Positions 20,968-30,099 of a stretch of 64,000 nucleotides of DNA are shown here, in pieces; positions within the stretch are counted from its first letter, which is position 1, and every line of letters begins with the position of its first letter. The stretch lies in NCBI RefSeq assembly GCF_022919215.1, contig NZ_CP095046.1, positions 4,578,501 to 4,642,500 of the forward strand, written 5' to 3'. Source of the DNA: Hymenobacter cellulosilyticus. Its GTDB lineage: Bacteria > Bacteroidota > Bacteroidia > Cytophagales > Hymenobacteraceae. The notes under the pieces are model-generated. The model worked only from the letters and a program-made list of their open reading frames with translations, did no database searches and had not been told where the DNA came from. A program made the translations under genes and the position numbers.

Positions 20968-22515
20968 ATGCATAATAACTATTACTTCCTGCGCCAGCTG
21001 GCTCCGGCCCTCACTCAGCAGCTAGCGGGCTTTACCGTGGCCACGTGCTTTTCGCAGGAAAAAGATGAGCTTGTCATCGGCCTGACCAACGGCGCGGCGG
21101 AGTTCTGGTTCAAAGCCCAGCTTTCGGCCGGCTTTACGGCCTTGGCTTTGCCCGAAACCTTTCACCGGGCCCGCACCAACTCCGTGGACCTGCTACCGGG
21201 CCTGCTGGGCCTGGAAGTTGCCAGCGTCAGCGTATTTCCCCACGACCGGGTGCTACAGCTTAACTTCCAGACTAAAGCCACGCTCCAATTCAAGCTCTAC
21301 GGGCCGCGGCCCAACGCCGTATTTCGCCCGGCACCCGGGCGGCAGCCGAGCTGTTTCATCAGCGCTACCTGGCCGACGCTGACCTCACCCCGGCCCCGAG
21401 CCCTCCCCGACCCGCTGAACCCACTGCGCAGCTACCCGGCCCTGGGCGACGTGCCCCCGCGCTACCTGCGTGCCCGCGGCTACGACACGGCCGACGCCAC
21501 CGAACGGCTTCGGATGGTCGAGGAAGTTGTAGCCCTGCTCGAAAATCCAGCCCACTTCTACCTGACGGCCATTGAGGGCAAGACCCGGCTGACACTGCTG
21601 CCGGCGGGCGAAGTAGAGCAAATTCTGGCCCCCGACCCCGTGGCGGCCCTGCGCCTGTTTGTGCCGCTCACGCTGGGCCGCCGGGCTTATGAAACCGAGC
21701 TACGGCAGGTGCGGCAAGACCTGGAAAAGCGGGCCGAGGAAGCCACCATCAGCGCCAGTCAGGCCCGCACCCGCCTGCACGCCCTGGAGCATACCGCTGG
21801 CTACCGGCAGACGGCTGACCTGATTATGGCCAACCTGACCCAGATTCCGGCCGGAGCCGCGCAGGTGGAAGTCGTGGACTTTTACCAGGATAACCAGCTG
21901 CGCACCATCAAGCTCAAGGCTACCGAAACGCCCCAGCGCACGGCCCAGAACCTGTACCGTAAGGCCAAAAACCAGAAGATTGAAACCCAGCAGCTGCAGG
22001 AGCGCATCGAGCGGCGCGAAACCGAGGCTCTGTGGTGCCTGGAGCGTCTAGAGGAACTAGTAGGCATCACTGAGCTACGCGCCCTGCGTACCTGGCGCAA
22101 AACCCATGATTTACTGCCCGAAACCAAGGCCAAAGAAGCCGCGGAGCTGCCCTTCAAAGTGTTTACCGATGGTGGCTATACCATTCTGGTGGGCCGCAAT
22201 GCTCAGAACAACGACCTGCTCACCCAGCGCTATGCTCACAAAGACGACCTCTGGCTGCACGCCAAGGACGTGACCGGCTCCCACGTGGTTATCAAGCAGA
22301 AAGCCGGGCAGACGATACCCGAGCCGGTAGTGGAGCGGGCCGCCCAGCTGGCAGCCTGGTATTCCCGCCGCAAAAACGACTCGCTCTGCCCTGTGACCGT
22401 GACGCCCAAAAAATTTGTGCGCAAGCGTAAGGGCGCCGTGGCCGGCCAGGTGGTAGTGGAGCGGGAACGGGTGGTGCTGGTAGTGCCCGCCAACCCGTTT
22501 GAGCGAGCAGGCTAA
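20968..22515 (+). CDS. NFACT/RqcH-like ribosome-associated protein
   Basis: 515 residues from the ATG at 20968. The order is NFACT-N (FLRQLAPALTQQLAGF, ETFHRARTNSVDLLPGL), a coiled-coil middle (~residues 230-370) and the NFACT-R/DUF814 domain (FTDGGYTILVGRNAQNNDLL, KDDLWLHAKDVTGSHVVIK). Characterised RqcH binds stalled 60S/50S-tRNA complexes and adds C-terminal Ala tails. Residues ~121-155 are garbled: the expected sequence (AAELFHQRYLADADLT) is read in another frame between two compensating indels, near 21332-21342 and 21390-21425, so the frame stays open while a short stretch is wrong. Confidence 0.9.
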   Translation: MHNNYYFLRQLAPALTQQLAGFTVATCFSQEKDELVIGLTNGAAEFWFKAQLSAGFTALALPETFHRARTNSVDLLPGLLGLEVASVSVFPHDRVLQLNFQTKATLQFKLYGPRPNAVFRPAPGRQPSCFISATWPTLTSPRPRALPDPLNPLRSYPALGDVPPRYLRARGYDTADATERLRMVEEVVALLENPAHFYLTAIEGKTRLTLLPAGEVEQILAPDPVAALRLFVPLTLGRRAYETELRQVRQDLEKRAEEATISASQARTRLHALEHTAGYRQTADLIMANLTQIPAGAAQVEVVDFYQDNQLRTIKLKATETPQRTAQNLYRKAKNQKIETQQLQERIERRETEALWCLERLEELVGITELRALRTWRKTHDLLPETKAKEAAELPFKVFTDGGYTILVGRNAQNNDLLTQRYAHKDDLWLHAKDVTGSHVVIKQKAGQTIPEPVVERAAQLAAWYSRRKNDSLCPVTVTPKKFVRKRKGAVAGQVVVERERVVLVVPANPFERAG

Positions 22516-22536
22516 CCAGACAAACCGTAAATGCAA

Positions 22537-22571
22537 AACCGGCCGGCTCCTGAGAAAGGAACCGGCCGGTT
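22537..22571. terminator. Hairpin terminator
   Basis: AACCGGCCGG and CCGGCCGGTT form a perfect 10-bp stem around a 15-base loop. It separates the NFACT gene from the oppositely oriented tRNA and can serve both. Confidence 0.7.
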
Positions 22572-22580
22572 GGCGTTGTG

Positions 22581-22661
22581 TGCGCGCGGGAGATTCGAAC
22601 TCCCACACCCGAAGGCACCACCCCCTCAAGATGGCGTGTCTACCAGTTTCACCACGTGCGC
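22581..22661 (-). tRNA. tRNA-Leu (anticodon GAG)
   Basis: Read on the minus strand, it has a class II tRNA layout: GCGCACG acceptor, D-arm GTGAAACTGGTAGACAC, anticodon stem CCATC/GGTGG with loop TTGAGGG (anticodon GAG), a long variable arm and T-arm GGGAG-TTCGAAT-CTCCC. After the T-stem the 3' acceptor strand only pairs if one C is added after CTCCC, that is, the G-run at 22588-22590 on the plus strand is one base short. CCA is not encoded. Confidence 0.88.
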
Positions 22662-23040
22662 AGAGGAAAAAAGCGGTACTCACTTCCAGCAGACCCGGGC
22701 CACTGACTTCGCTGAGGCGGCGAAGTGGGGACAAAAGTAGGTGGTTGGGCCAAACGGTGCAAGCTAGAAGGCGTTTTTTCTGCAAAAAAGACGGTTTAAC
22801 GCCCGACCTGTGTGGCTGATCCGCTTATAATCAAGCATAAAGCTGCTGATTTTTTTTCGTCTCTTTCGCTCATTCAGACTCGGCAACATCCGCCAAATCC
22901 GTATTTTGACCTACTCTGGCAGGCTGGCTCAGCCAATACGTAGAACAATGCGCCGGCAAAACCAATCTGAAAGCGGCCTAAAAACTTGGGGAAAGGAAGG
23001 CCTGCTGGGCGTAGCATACTACTTGCCTGAACCAGCAGCA

Positions 23041-23074
23041 AAAAGGGCGGCACCGGAGAGGTGCCGCCCTTTTC
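23041..23074 (-). terminator. Terminator of the Dps gene
   Basis: The stem AAAAGGGCGGCACC / GGTGCCGCCCTTTT has perfect 14-bp pairing with a 6-base loop, ending in a T-run on the minus strand 17 bases past the stop. Confidence 0.85.
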
Positions 23075-23091
23075 ATAGGAGCAGTTGCTGC

Positions 23092-23772
23092 TTACTCGGC
23101 ACGGGCCAGAGGCGTGTCAACTACGTGCTCGGAGATAAACCATACCTGCATTTCGTTGGCGCGCAGTACTTCGCTTACCAGCAGGTCGTTGGTGCCATCA
23201 TCGCCGCTATCATCGGCTTGCTTGGCAAAATCGTGGCAGTTCTTGAGGATGATCTGGTGGGCTTCCAGCAGGCGCGATACCTGAATAGGGGCCTCTTCCC
23301 GGTCGCGGGGCGGGCGTGGGATGCTGGCCAGCTCGGCCACGTCGTGGGCCATGGCTACGGCCACGCCCCCCAGAATCTGAATGCGCTCGGCAATGGTATC
23401 GACCAGCACGCTTTGCTCCTCATAGTGCTTGTCGTAGAGCAGGTGCAGCTGGTAGAAGGTCGGGCCTACTACCTGCCAGTGGTGCTTTTTGTAGAGGTCG
23501 CGCAGCGTAATGGTGTCGGCCAGCATCTGGTTGAGGTTGTTCACGCTTTCCTGGCGGGTCTTCTCATCGAGACCGATGGGCAGGCGTTGCGACACGGTAC
23601 CATACTTCTGGAGCGGAGCCGGGGCGTTAAACTGCTGATTGAGTACGGGCTGTACACTAGGTACCGACTGGCCATTGCTGGCGGCAGCACCCGTTGAGGC
23701 AGTCGGAGAAGCTTTGGGAGAAGCTGCGGCTTTGGCAGCAGGCTTTTTGGTGGTGATGTCTTTGGTAGCCAT
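23092..23772 (-). CDS. dps: Dps-family DNA-binding ferritin-like protein
   Basis: 226 residues. A Lys/Ala/Ser-rich disordered N-terminal extension (~65 residues) precedes the four-helix core. The ferroxidase residues are in LYKKHHWQVVGPTFYQLH and LLYDKHYEEQSVLVDTIAER, where His, Asp and Glu from two subunits form the di-iron site. The basic tail is of the kind Dps proteins use to bind DNA. It stores iron and protects DNA from peroxide. It is divergent from a VIT1-type transporter, which supports an iron role. Confidence 0.92.
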   Translation of the reverse strand: MATKDITTKKPAAKAAASPKASPTASTGAAASNGQSVPSVQPVLNQQFNAPAPLQKYGTVSQRLPIGLDEKTRQESVNNLNQMLADTITLRDLYKKHHWQVVGPTFYQLHLLYDKHYEEQSVLVDTIAERIQILGGVAVAMAHDVAELASIPRPPRDREEAPIQVSRLLEAHQIILKNCHDFAKQADDSGDDGTNDLLVSEVLRANEMQVWFISEHVVDTPLARAE

Positions 23773-23948
23773 TGGTAGAGAGTAGCGAAAAAAGGATAGA
23801 CAGCCGGAGCCGCCACTGGAAAGCTTTACGCGGGATACGGCGCTAGGTTCGGGGTTTTAGCGCGACCAGCAGGCTCAACCGTAGGTCTGGACCCGGTTCC
23901 AGGCTTACCTTCAGGCCCGACATCTTTCTGTTCTAGCTTTTTGTTTCT

Positions 23949-24656
23949 ATGGCGCTGCCCCATCCGCACCCGCATCCGGAAGACCACCTGACCAGCTCGG
24001 CTATGCTGCAGGACATTGTCATTGGCCTTTCCGACGGCCTGACGGTGCCGTTTGCCCTGGCTGCCGGCCTGAGCGGGGCGGTGCAGTCGTCGGCGCTGGT
24101 CATTACGGCGGGCCTGGCCGAAATTGTGGCCGGCTCCATTGCCATGGGGCTGGGTGGCTACCTGGCCGGGCGCACCGAGGTAGAGCACTACGAGGCCGAG
24201 CTGGCCCGTGAGTACCGCGAGGTGCGGGAAGTGCCCGATGTGGAGCGGGCCGAAGTGCGCGACCTGCTAGCCGAAATCGGCTTGTCGGAAGCTACCCGGG
24301 AGCTGGCTGTGCAGGAGCTTACCGCCGACCCGGAGCAGTGGGTCAAGTTTATGATGAAGTACGAGCTAGGCCTGGAAAAGCCCGACCCGCGCCAGGCTCC
24401 CAAGAGCGCCGCCACGATTAGCCTGGCCTACGCCGCGGGCGGCCTGATTCCGCTGAGCGCCTACTTTTTCACGGCCACGCCCTCCCAGGGCCTGCTGTGG
24501 TCGGCCCTTATTACCCTGGTCTGCCTGCTCATCTTTGGCTACCTGAAAAGCCGGCTCACCGGGCAGCCACCCGTGGCAGGTGCCCTGAAAATGGCCGGCA
24601 TCGGGGCCCTGGCCGCCGGAGCCGCCTTCTTTGTGGCCCGGCTCATCAGTGAGTAA
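23949..24656 (+). CDS. VIT1/CCC1-family iron or manganese transporter
   Basis: 235 residues. A His-rich cytoplasmic N-terminus (MALPHPHPHPEDH) precedes the first membrane segment. The family signatures DIVIGLSDGLTVPFALAAGL and GLAEIVAGSIAMGLGGYLAGRTE are in the first two helices. A soluble helical insert rich in Glu (residues ~85-150) corresponds to the metal-binding domain, and three further helices follow to the end (AAATISLAYAAGGLIPLSAY-type segment, then two more). The expected role is export of Fe2+ or Mn2+ driven by protons. Together with the divergent Dps it looks like an iron-handling pair. Confidence 0.92.
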   Translation: MALPHPHPHPEDHLTSSAMLQDIVIGLSDGLTVPFALAAGLSGAVQSSALVITAGLAEIVAGSIAMGLGGYLAGRTEVEHYEAELAREYREVREVPDVERAEVRDLLAEIGLSEATRELAVQELTADPEQWVKFMMKYELGLEKPDPRQAPKSAATISLAYAAGGLIPLSAYFFTATPSQGLLWSALITLVCLLIFGYLKSRLTGQPPVAGALKMAGIGALAAGAAFFVARLISE

Positions 24657-24671
24657 GCCGGTAGTGTAACC

Positions 24672-24706
24672 AAAAAAGCCGGGCCTTTGTGGGGCCCGGC
24701 TTTTTT
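24672..24706. terminator. Bidirectional terminator
   Basis: AAAAAAGCCGGGCC pairs perfectly with GGCCCGGCTTTTTT, giving A- and T-runs on both sides. It lies between the convergent VIT1-type gene and the T9SS-sorted protein. Confidence 0.9.
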
Positions 24707-24722
24707 AGTGCGGGAGTGCGTA

Positions 24723-26333
24723 TTACTCAGCGTCGGTGCGGAGCAGGCGGGCTACCTGGCGGCCGTCGGCGGTGCGGGCCAGATACAGGCCGGCCGGAAC
24801 GCTGGCCGCGGGGCTCCACTGCACCTGGCCCGAGGGCAGGCTCAGCAGCGTAGTGACTTGCCGGCCCAACTGGTCGAATACCAGCACCTGCTGCACCCCG
24901 GGCCGGGCCAGGGTAAAGCTCACCTGGGTCTGGAAGGGCGTGGGTACGGCCGTCAGGGTGGTAGTGGACTTAGCGGCTTGCGTCGCCAGGGCGGGGCTGC
25001 TCACGCGGAAAGTCAACGTCTGGGTTTGGATGCCTTTGTAGGGACAGTTGCTGTCGGTGGTGGTAACGGTGCAGTAATAGAGGCCAGGGCTCAGGTTGAC
25101 CGGTGGAATCCAGTCAATCTGGACCGTGGGGCTCACGCTGGGCGGGGCGGCCGTAAATTCGGAGTTGGGCAGCACCTGCTCCACGTTGCTGGTCATGGTC
25201 AGCACCTGCCCGGCATTGACGTCCGTGGCCCGCAGCCGCACGGTAACCAGCCGTCCGGCCACCACAGGAATCACCTCCGTTACGGGCTGGGTAACGGGGC
25301 TGTTGTTAACCGTTATAGGAGCCAGAACCGGGTTTCGGTTGTCGCCGCAGTCGACGACGGTAAACATCATGTCCCGCCGCACGGTGCCCACCAACGTAGC
25401 CACCCGCCGCCCCTGCGAATTGATGCTACGCCGATATTCCGACACCTTTACTGCCACCACGTGCTTGTTGTCGGAACTGTTTACGGCCGCATTATACAGT
25501 GTGGGGCGCATAGAAATTGAGCCGTTCTGACGGTCGAACTCAAAGTACGGCTGCAATTGCCGCTGCGGGCAGGTGCCCGTCAGATTAAAGGACGGCAGGG
25601 GAAAAGTTGGGGAATATGTCGCGGCGGGTAGGCTCGTAATGCAGGTGGGGTCCACCGGGTCCGGCGTCGATGAGGAGCCATACGACTTGTAGGTCAGCGG
25701 CTCGGAGCAGCTCATCAGCGGGGCTACCAGCTCATACGTCAGGGAGTCGCCATCGGGGTCCACGGCTTGCTCACTAAAGGTCGTAGGCAGGTTCCAGCCC
25801 ACGAAAGACACGACCTGAGCCGTGGTGCTAAACACCGGCGAGGAATTGACAACCCCATTGGTATTATCGAGGGTTGCTTCGGTATACAGGTCCCCACTGC
25901 CAATATTCACGTTGCCGAGCGTAGGACGGGCATTGAGCGTTACGCTTAGGGTCCACTGCCCGGCGGGCAGCGTCACCGTGGCTTCAAACAGGCCGGTTTC
26001 GTAGTTGGTGGGCAAGCCCGAACCGCAGGGCTCCCCTACTGTGGCGCAATAGTCTTTCCCAATATGATAGGAGCCGCTGACCAGGGTCATGGGCACTCCC
26101 GGGGTCGAAAGCACGCTGCACGCGGTTGTCCGATACTTCAGGTCCGGGTTGATTGAGTTGAAGAGAGCCCCGCCGCAGTCCCGGTATACCCGAAAGGACA
26201 CCTTGTAGCGGTTGTTGCCTAACGAGACGTAGGAAATTTCGCTGGCCTGAATGTGCGAAGCCTGGGCGCCGGACGCGGCCAATAAGCCGAGCAGCACCAG
26301 CAGGCCCCGCATGATAAGTAAAGGTTTCGTCAT
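24723..26333 (-). CDS. T9SS-sorted secreted protein, large Cys-containing body
   Basis: 536 residues from the ATG at 26333, with a Sec signal (MRGLLVLLGLLAASGAQA in its core). The mature N-terminus (SHIQASEISYVSLGNNRYKV) and repeated disulfide-type Cys pairs (YRDCGG, CATVGEPCGSG) are typical of secreted gliding/adhesion-like proteins of this phylum. Ig-like strand-rich segments follow (DPDGDSLTYELVAPL). The last ~80 residues (FTLARPGVQQVLVFDQLGRQ to ARLLRTDAE) form a type A T9SS sorting domain, so the product should cross the outer membrane and stay on the cell surface. Confidence 0.85.
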   Translation of the reverse strand: MTKPLLIMRGLLVLLGLLAASGAQASHIQASEISYVSLGNNRYKVSFRVYRDCGGALFNSINPDLKYRTTACSVLSTPGVPMTLVSGSYHIGKDYCATVGEPCGSGLPTNYETGLFEATVTLPAGQWTLSVTLNARPTLGNVNIGSGDLYTEATLDNTNGVVNSSPVFSTTAQVVSFVGWNLPTTFSEQAVDPDGDSLTYELVAPLMSCSEPLTYKSYGSSSTPDPVDPTCITSLPAATYSPTFPLPSFNLTGTCPQRQLQPYFEFDRQNGSISMRPTLYNAAVNSSDNKHVVAVKVSEYRRSINSQGRRVATLVGTVRRDMMFTVVDCGDNRNPVLAPITVNNSPVTQPVTEVIPVVAGRLVTVRLRATDVNAGQVLTMTSNVEQVLPNSEFTAAPPSVSPTVQIDWIPPVNLSPGLYYCTVTTTDSNCPYKGIQTQTLTFRVSSPALATQAAKSTTTLTAVPTPFQTQVSFTLARPGVQQVLVFDQLGRQVTTLLSLPSGQVQWSPAASVPAGLYLARTADGRQVARLLRTDAE

Positions 26334-26519
26334 GTATCTTGCCGTAAGAGTGAGGAAGTAAAACAAACGCTACATAGTTAAGCAAAAGCTCATTGGCTTT
26401 AATATAGCTGCTGTATTTTATTCAAAACTCCCGCAATAGCCCGGCTCATACGCTGCTAGGCGGCACCTGGACCGGGCCGAATCCGTACCGGCAGTAGTCT
26501 TTTTCTTAGCTTCCCTCCC

Positions 26520-27059
26520 ATGGCTTTCCCCTTCTTCGGCGACGACAAATCGAAAATAGCGCAGATGCTGGCTACCCTGCCCCAGCAGGGCCGCGTGGAG
26601 TGGATTGGCATCCGGCCGGTGCGGCGCGAGCCGCTGGTGAGTCTGCCCGAAGTGGAAGTCCTCACCGATGCCCGCCTGCACGGCGACCATGCCCGCGTAA
26701 AAGCCGGCGGCAAGCGGCAAGTGACGCTCATTCAGCACGAGCACCTGCAGGCCGTGGCTGGCTTTCTGGGCCGGGAAGAACCCGTAGACCCCGGCCGGCT
26801 GCGGCGCAACCTAGTGGTCAGCGGCCTGAACCTGCTGGCACTCAAAAACCGCCGCGTGCAGCTGGGCGAAGAAGTGATTCTGGAGGTTACCGGGGAGTGC
26901 CACCCCTGCTCCCGCATGGAAGAAGAACTGGGGCCCGGCGGCTACAACGCCATGCGCGGGCACGGGGGCCTGACGGCCCGCATCATTCAGGGCGGCCTGC
27001 TGCGCGTGGGCGACGCCGTACGGCTGCTGCCCGCCGAAGCGCAGGCAGCCCCGGAATAA
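26520..27059 (+). CDS. MOSC domain-containing protein
   Basis: 179 residues. MOSC domains bind molybdenum cofactor or move sulfur. The family elements are IGIRPVRREPL at the start, HGDHARVKAGGKRQVTLIQ in the first half, and the conserved Cys region GECHPCSRMEEELGPGGYNAM with GHGGLTARII, where the Cys carries persulfide in cofactor sulfurases. Stand-alone bacterial MOSC proteins like this often serve in detoxification with a molybdo-reductase. No such enzyme is adjacent, so the partner is unknown. Confidence 0.9.
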   Translation: MAFPFFGDDKSKIAQMLATLPQQGRVEWIGIRPVRREPLVSLPEVEVLTDARLHGDHARVKAGGKRQVTLIQHEHLQAVAGFLGREEPVDPGRLRRNLVVSGLNLLALKNRRVQLGEEVILEVTGECHPCSRMEEELGPGGYNAMRGHGGLTARIIQGGLLRVGDAVRLLPAEAQAAPE

Positions 27060-27191
27060 ACAACTGATTATAAGCACATTGATCCTCGGGTAACAACCAT
27101 GAGTCAATGAAGCGCTAACCTTAATTCGAATTTTCAAACAATCTTCTTTTTTGTTCGAAAACATAAATAGTCAGCTTAGCGTTGTGGCTTT

Positions 27192-27797
27192 ATGGCAGGC
27201 AAACGAGACGACCGGCGGGCAAGTATTCTAGAGGCCGCAGCCCAGTGCTTCAGCCGCTTTGGCTACGACAAGACCACGCTGCAGGACATCGGCGACGCGG
27301 CCCGGCTTAATAAGGCTTCGCTGTACTACTACTACAAAAACAAGGAAGACCTCTTCATTCAGGTGGTGCTGCGCGAGGCCGAGCGCTACCTCAGCGCCCT
27401 GCAGGAACAGGTGCTGCCCCTGACCCGGGCCACCGATAAAATCCTGGCCTACCTCACCGGCCGCCTCGACTACTACCGCCTGGTGCTGAACCTGCACCAG
27501 CTGAGCGTGGAAAGCCTGCAGCGCCTGGAACCCATGTTCGACGACGTATACCAGGCCGTGCGGGAGCAGGAGCTGGCGTTTCTGAGTCAGCTGCTGCAGG
27601 AGGGCGTCACGGACCGGGAGTTTCTAAAGCTGCAGCCCGAGCGGGCCGCCGACGCCCTGCTGACCGTGGCCGACGGCATCAAGCACGAGGCCGTGCAACG
27701 CTCCCGCACCCGCTTTGCCCACGAGGTAGACTACGCCCCGGTACAGGAAAAAATAACCTACACGCTGACGCTGCTGCTCAACGGCCTAAGAAAATAA
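27192..27797 (+). CDS. TetR-family transcriptional regulator
   Basis: 201 residues. The N-terminal helix-turn-helix (FGYDKTTLQDIGDAARLNKA, then SLYYYYKNKEDLFIQVV, residues ~20-60) is unmistakable, and the ligand-binding domain is all helical with no recognisable motif. The gene is followed convergently by the rhodanese at 27834. A target gene cannot be deduced. Confidence 0.93.
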   Translation: MAGKRDDRRASILEAAAQCFSRFGYDKTTLQDIGDAARLNKASLYYYYKNKEDLFIQVVLREAERYLSALQEQVLPLTRATDKILAYLTGRLDYYRLVLNLHQLSVESLQRLEPMFDDVYQAVREQELAFLSQLLQEGVTDREFLKLQPERAADALLTVADGIKHEAVQRSRTRFAHEVDYAPVQEKITYTLTLLLNGLRK

Positions 27798-27833
27798 AAG
27801 CCTCCTGCTTGGCGCTACCGCGGCCGCTCAGCT

Positions 27834-28675
27834 TTACTCTTCGCCCGTTGCTTGGGGAAAGTCATTGCGCGACCATTCACTCCAGGAGCCCACGTAGAGG
27901 CGGGGCAAGCCCAGCCCGGCCTGCTCGAAAGCCAGCAGCGTGTGGCAGGCCGTGACGCCCGAGCCGCAGTGCACGATAACCTGCTCGGCGGGGCGGCCAT
28001 CCAGCACGGCTTCATATTTCTGGCGCAGCTCGGGGCCGGCAAATACTGCCCCGCGGCGGTCAGGTTGCCGGCAAAGGGCACGTTACGGGCCCCGGGAATA
28101 TGCCCGGCCACCAGGTCGATGGGCTCGGTTTCGCCTCGGTAGCGCGGGGCTTCCCGCACGTCGATAATCAGGGCCGAGCCGGTTTCGGAGGCCTCCCGCA
28201 CTTTGTCGGTAGAAGCCAACGGCAGCTGCCAGCCGGTCAGGGAATAGGGCGCCACGGGGTGGGCCTGCTCCACGGCATCGGTGGTAGTCAGGCCGGCGGC
28301 CAGGGCCGCGTCGAGGCCGCCGTCGAGCACCTGCACGGCCGCGTGGCCCGCGCTGCGCAGCATCCACCACACCCGGGCCGCGGCATTGGCCCCGTTTTTA
28401 TCGTCGTACACCACCACCGGCGTTTCGGGACTAATACCCAGACAACCCAGCAAATGCGCAAAATCCCGGACCGGCGGCAGCGGGTGACGCCCACCCTGGG
28501 CGGCGTTGTCGGTGGGCCGAGCCAGGTCGTGCTCCAGGTCTACGAACAGGGCTCCGGGCAAATGCGCCGCCTGGTACCGGGCCCGGGCCTCGGGCCCCGA
28601 GCGGGCATCGAGCAGCACGAGCGATTCGGTGGCAAGGCGTTGGCGAAGTTCCTGAGCAGAGAGCAGGGGTAACAT
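27834..28675 (-). CDS. Two-domain rhodanese (sulfurtransferase), frameshifted
   Basis: About 280 residues after repair: two rhodanese domains as in thiosulfate or 3-mercaptopyruvate sulfurtransferases. The first domain is inactive ([30 protein letters not shown]). The second carries [16 protein letters not shown] and [11 protein letters not shown] in the first frame; the active-site Cys loop HCGSGVTAC and the tail ([10 protein letters not shown]) are in the -1 frame, ending at the TAA at 27834. One C is missing (minus strand) in the run at 28031-28036. The start at 28675 avoids a Pro-rich extension. Repaired, it is an ordinary sulfurtransferase. Confidence 0.9.
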
Positions 28676-28819
28676 AGCGGGGTGGGGCAAAAGTGGAGAA
28701 ACGAGCACCAGCGGCGAACCAGGTCCACAGCCGAGCTACAAGATAGGCGGAAGCGGCAAGTTGACCTACTCTCGACTTCCCAGCCACGCTTTGGCGTCAC
28801 TCTGCCCATGCCCGGGGGC

Positions 28820-29587
28820 TTAGTCGGGCTGCGAGGGTACCGACTCGGACCGGGGCGTGGTAGCGCGGTGGGCCAGGCGGTATATGACGCTGAATACCAC
28901 GTTGTTTTTGGGCGATACGCTCAGGGGTAGCAGCTGGCCCTGCTGCAGGCGGGGCTGGCTGTAGTTGGCCTGCCGAAGCCAGCCCAGCTGCATGCTCACG
29001 TGAGCATTGAACTGGTAGCCCAGCCCGCCATAGACGCGGTTGCGCTCCAGCACGGGCCCTCGAGGATTGAGGAATATCTCGTCGTACACCGACAGGAACA
29101 CCGTTTTGTCGGTAATGGTATGATGATTTAGGGGCAGAAAGGCGTTGAGGCGGTAGCGCAGGCGCTGGCGAAACGCGGTGCTGTCTTCGGCCCGGTAGGT
29201 TATCCAGCGCTGCTCCACGCGGTAGCGGTGCTCCAGCTTGAGGCGGTCCATAAACTGGTTGAGCACCAGCTGCTGCCACAGGCGGCGCTCCAGGCTCACC
29301 GGGCCTGGGTCGTCGAAGGTGCTGTAGCGGCCGGCACCCAGCAGCATGGTGAAGTTCTTGTCCAGGTCGTAGCTCAGCCCGCCCTTCAGCTCGTTGTAGA
29401 AGTACTGGTTGAACAGGCGGTTGGTGCGGGCCTGTACTTCCAGGTAGCCGCCCCATTTCTTTTCCACGCTGCCGGGCATCACCACCGTGCCGATAAACCA
29501 GTTGCCCCAGGTACCGGGCGTCTGGGCGCGGGCTGAGGGGGAGCTCAGGCCCCACAGGATTGCGAGGGTGCAGAGAACTTTCTTCAT
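28820..29587 (-). CDS. DUF2490 outer-membrane protein
   Basis: 255 residues. The start at 29587 gives a signal ending ..SARAQ (MKKVLCTLAILWGL). The mature part is a run of amphipathic strands (WGGYLEVQARTNRLFNQYFY, EHRYRVEQRWITYRAEDS, RQRLRYRLNAFLPLNHHT) matching the DUF2490 pattern of small outer-membrane barrels that are widespread in Bacteroidota and have no established function. Confidence 0.85.
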   Translation of the reverse strand: MKKVLCTLAILWGLSSPSARAQTPGTWGNWFIGTVVMPGSVEKKWGGYLEVQARTNRLFNQYFYNELKGGLSYDLDKNFTMLLGAGRYSTFDDPGPVSLERRLWQQLVLNQFMDRLKLEHRYRVEQRWITYRAEDSTAFRQRLRYRLNAFLPLNHHTITDKTVFLSVYDEIFLNPRGPVLERNRVYGGLGYQFNAHVSMQLGWLRQANYSQPRLQQGQLLPLSVSPKNNVVFSVIYRLAHRATTPRSESVPSQPD

Positions 29588-30099
29588 CAGGAAAAGTGGG
29601 TTGGGGCGGCGAAGGTAAGGGCAATTGATTTTTCCACCGTCGGCCGCCATGCAACCCTTACGCAGGATATCGGGTCAGGAATATGGATTCCTGACCGAAT
29701 GCTTACCGAAGCCAAGAACTACCGAGGGTTCGACTATGCGGCCTAACTCCTGTAGTAGTTGCGCAGGCCGCCAGCTGCGGGCCTGGCCCTCTTGATAAGG
29801 AAATAGAAGATAAAGCCGCCGAACGGCGGCTGTCAGAAACCGAACTGTATAAATAGGAATTCCTGTATCTTCCAACGCCCAATAGAAAGCTCGCTGGCAG
29901 CCAGTTCCATCCAGTCGGCCACCGAAGTGCACAGTCAGCAAATTGCCAACCGGGTAATAGCTGTGCGAGTCCTGCCCCCGCGGCTAGCGCGGCAGCTCTA
30001 CTGCACAGTGAAGCTGCCAGCGGCCTTCACGAAGGCTACTGCGGGCCTATCCGGCATTTAACTTCTTACGCTCTGTCCGTTTCCCCACATTCTACATCT
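29588..30099. other. Gene-free spacer with a perfect hairpin
   Basis: No convincing coding sequence; the best frame (29675-29941, minus, TTG start) has no recognisable features. It contains the perfect inverted repeat GGTCAGGAAT-ATGG-ATTCCTGACC at 29673-29696, just upstream of the DUF2490 gene. This is the promoter side for both the DUF2490 gene and the first SBBP-type gene at 30100. Confidence 0.6.

Noticed and set aside
29675..29941. Small minus-strand frame of 88 residues
   Set aside because: TTG start, no signal peptide or domain, and it includes the perfect hairpin at 29673-29696; not enough to call a gene.
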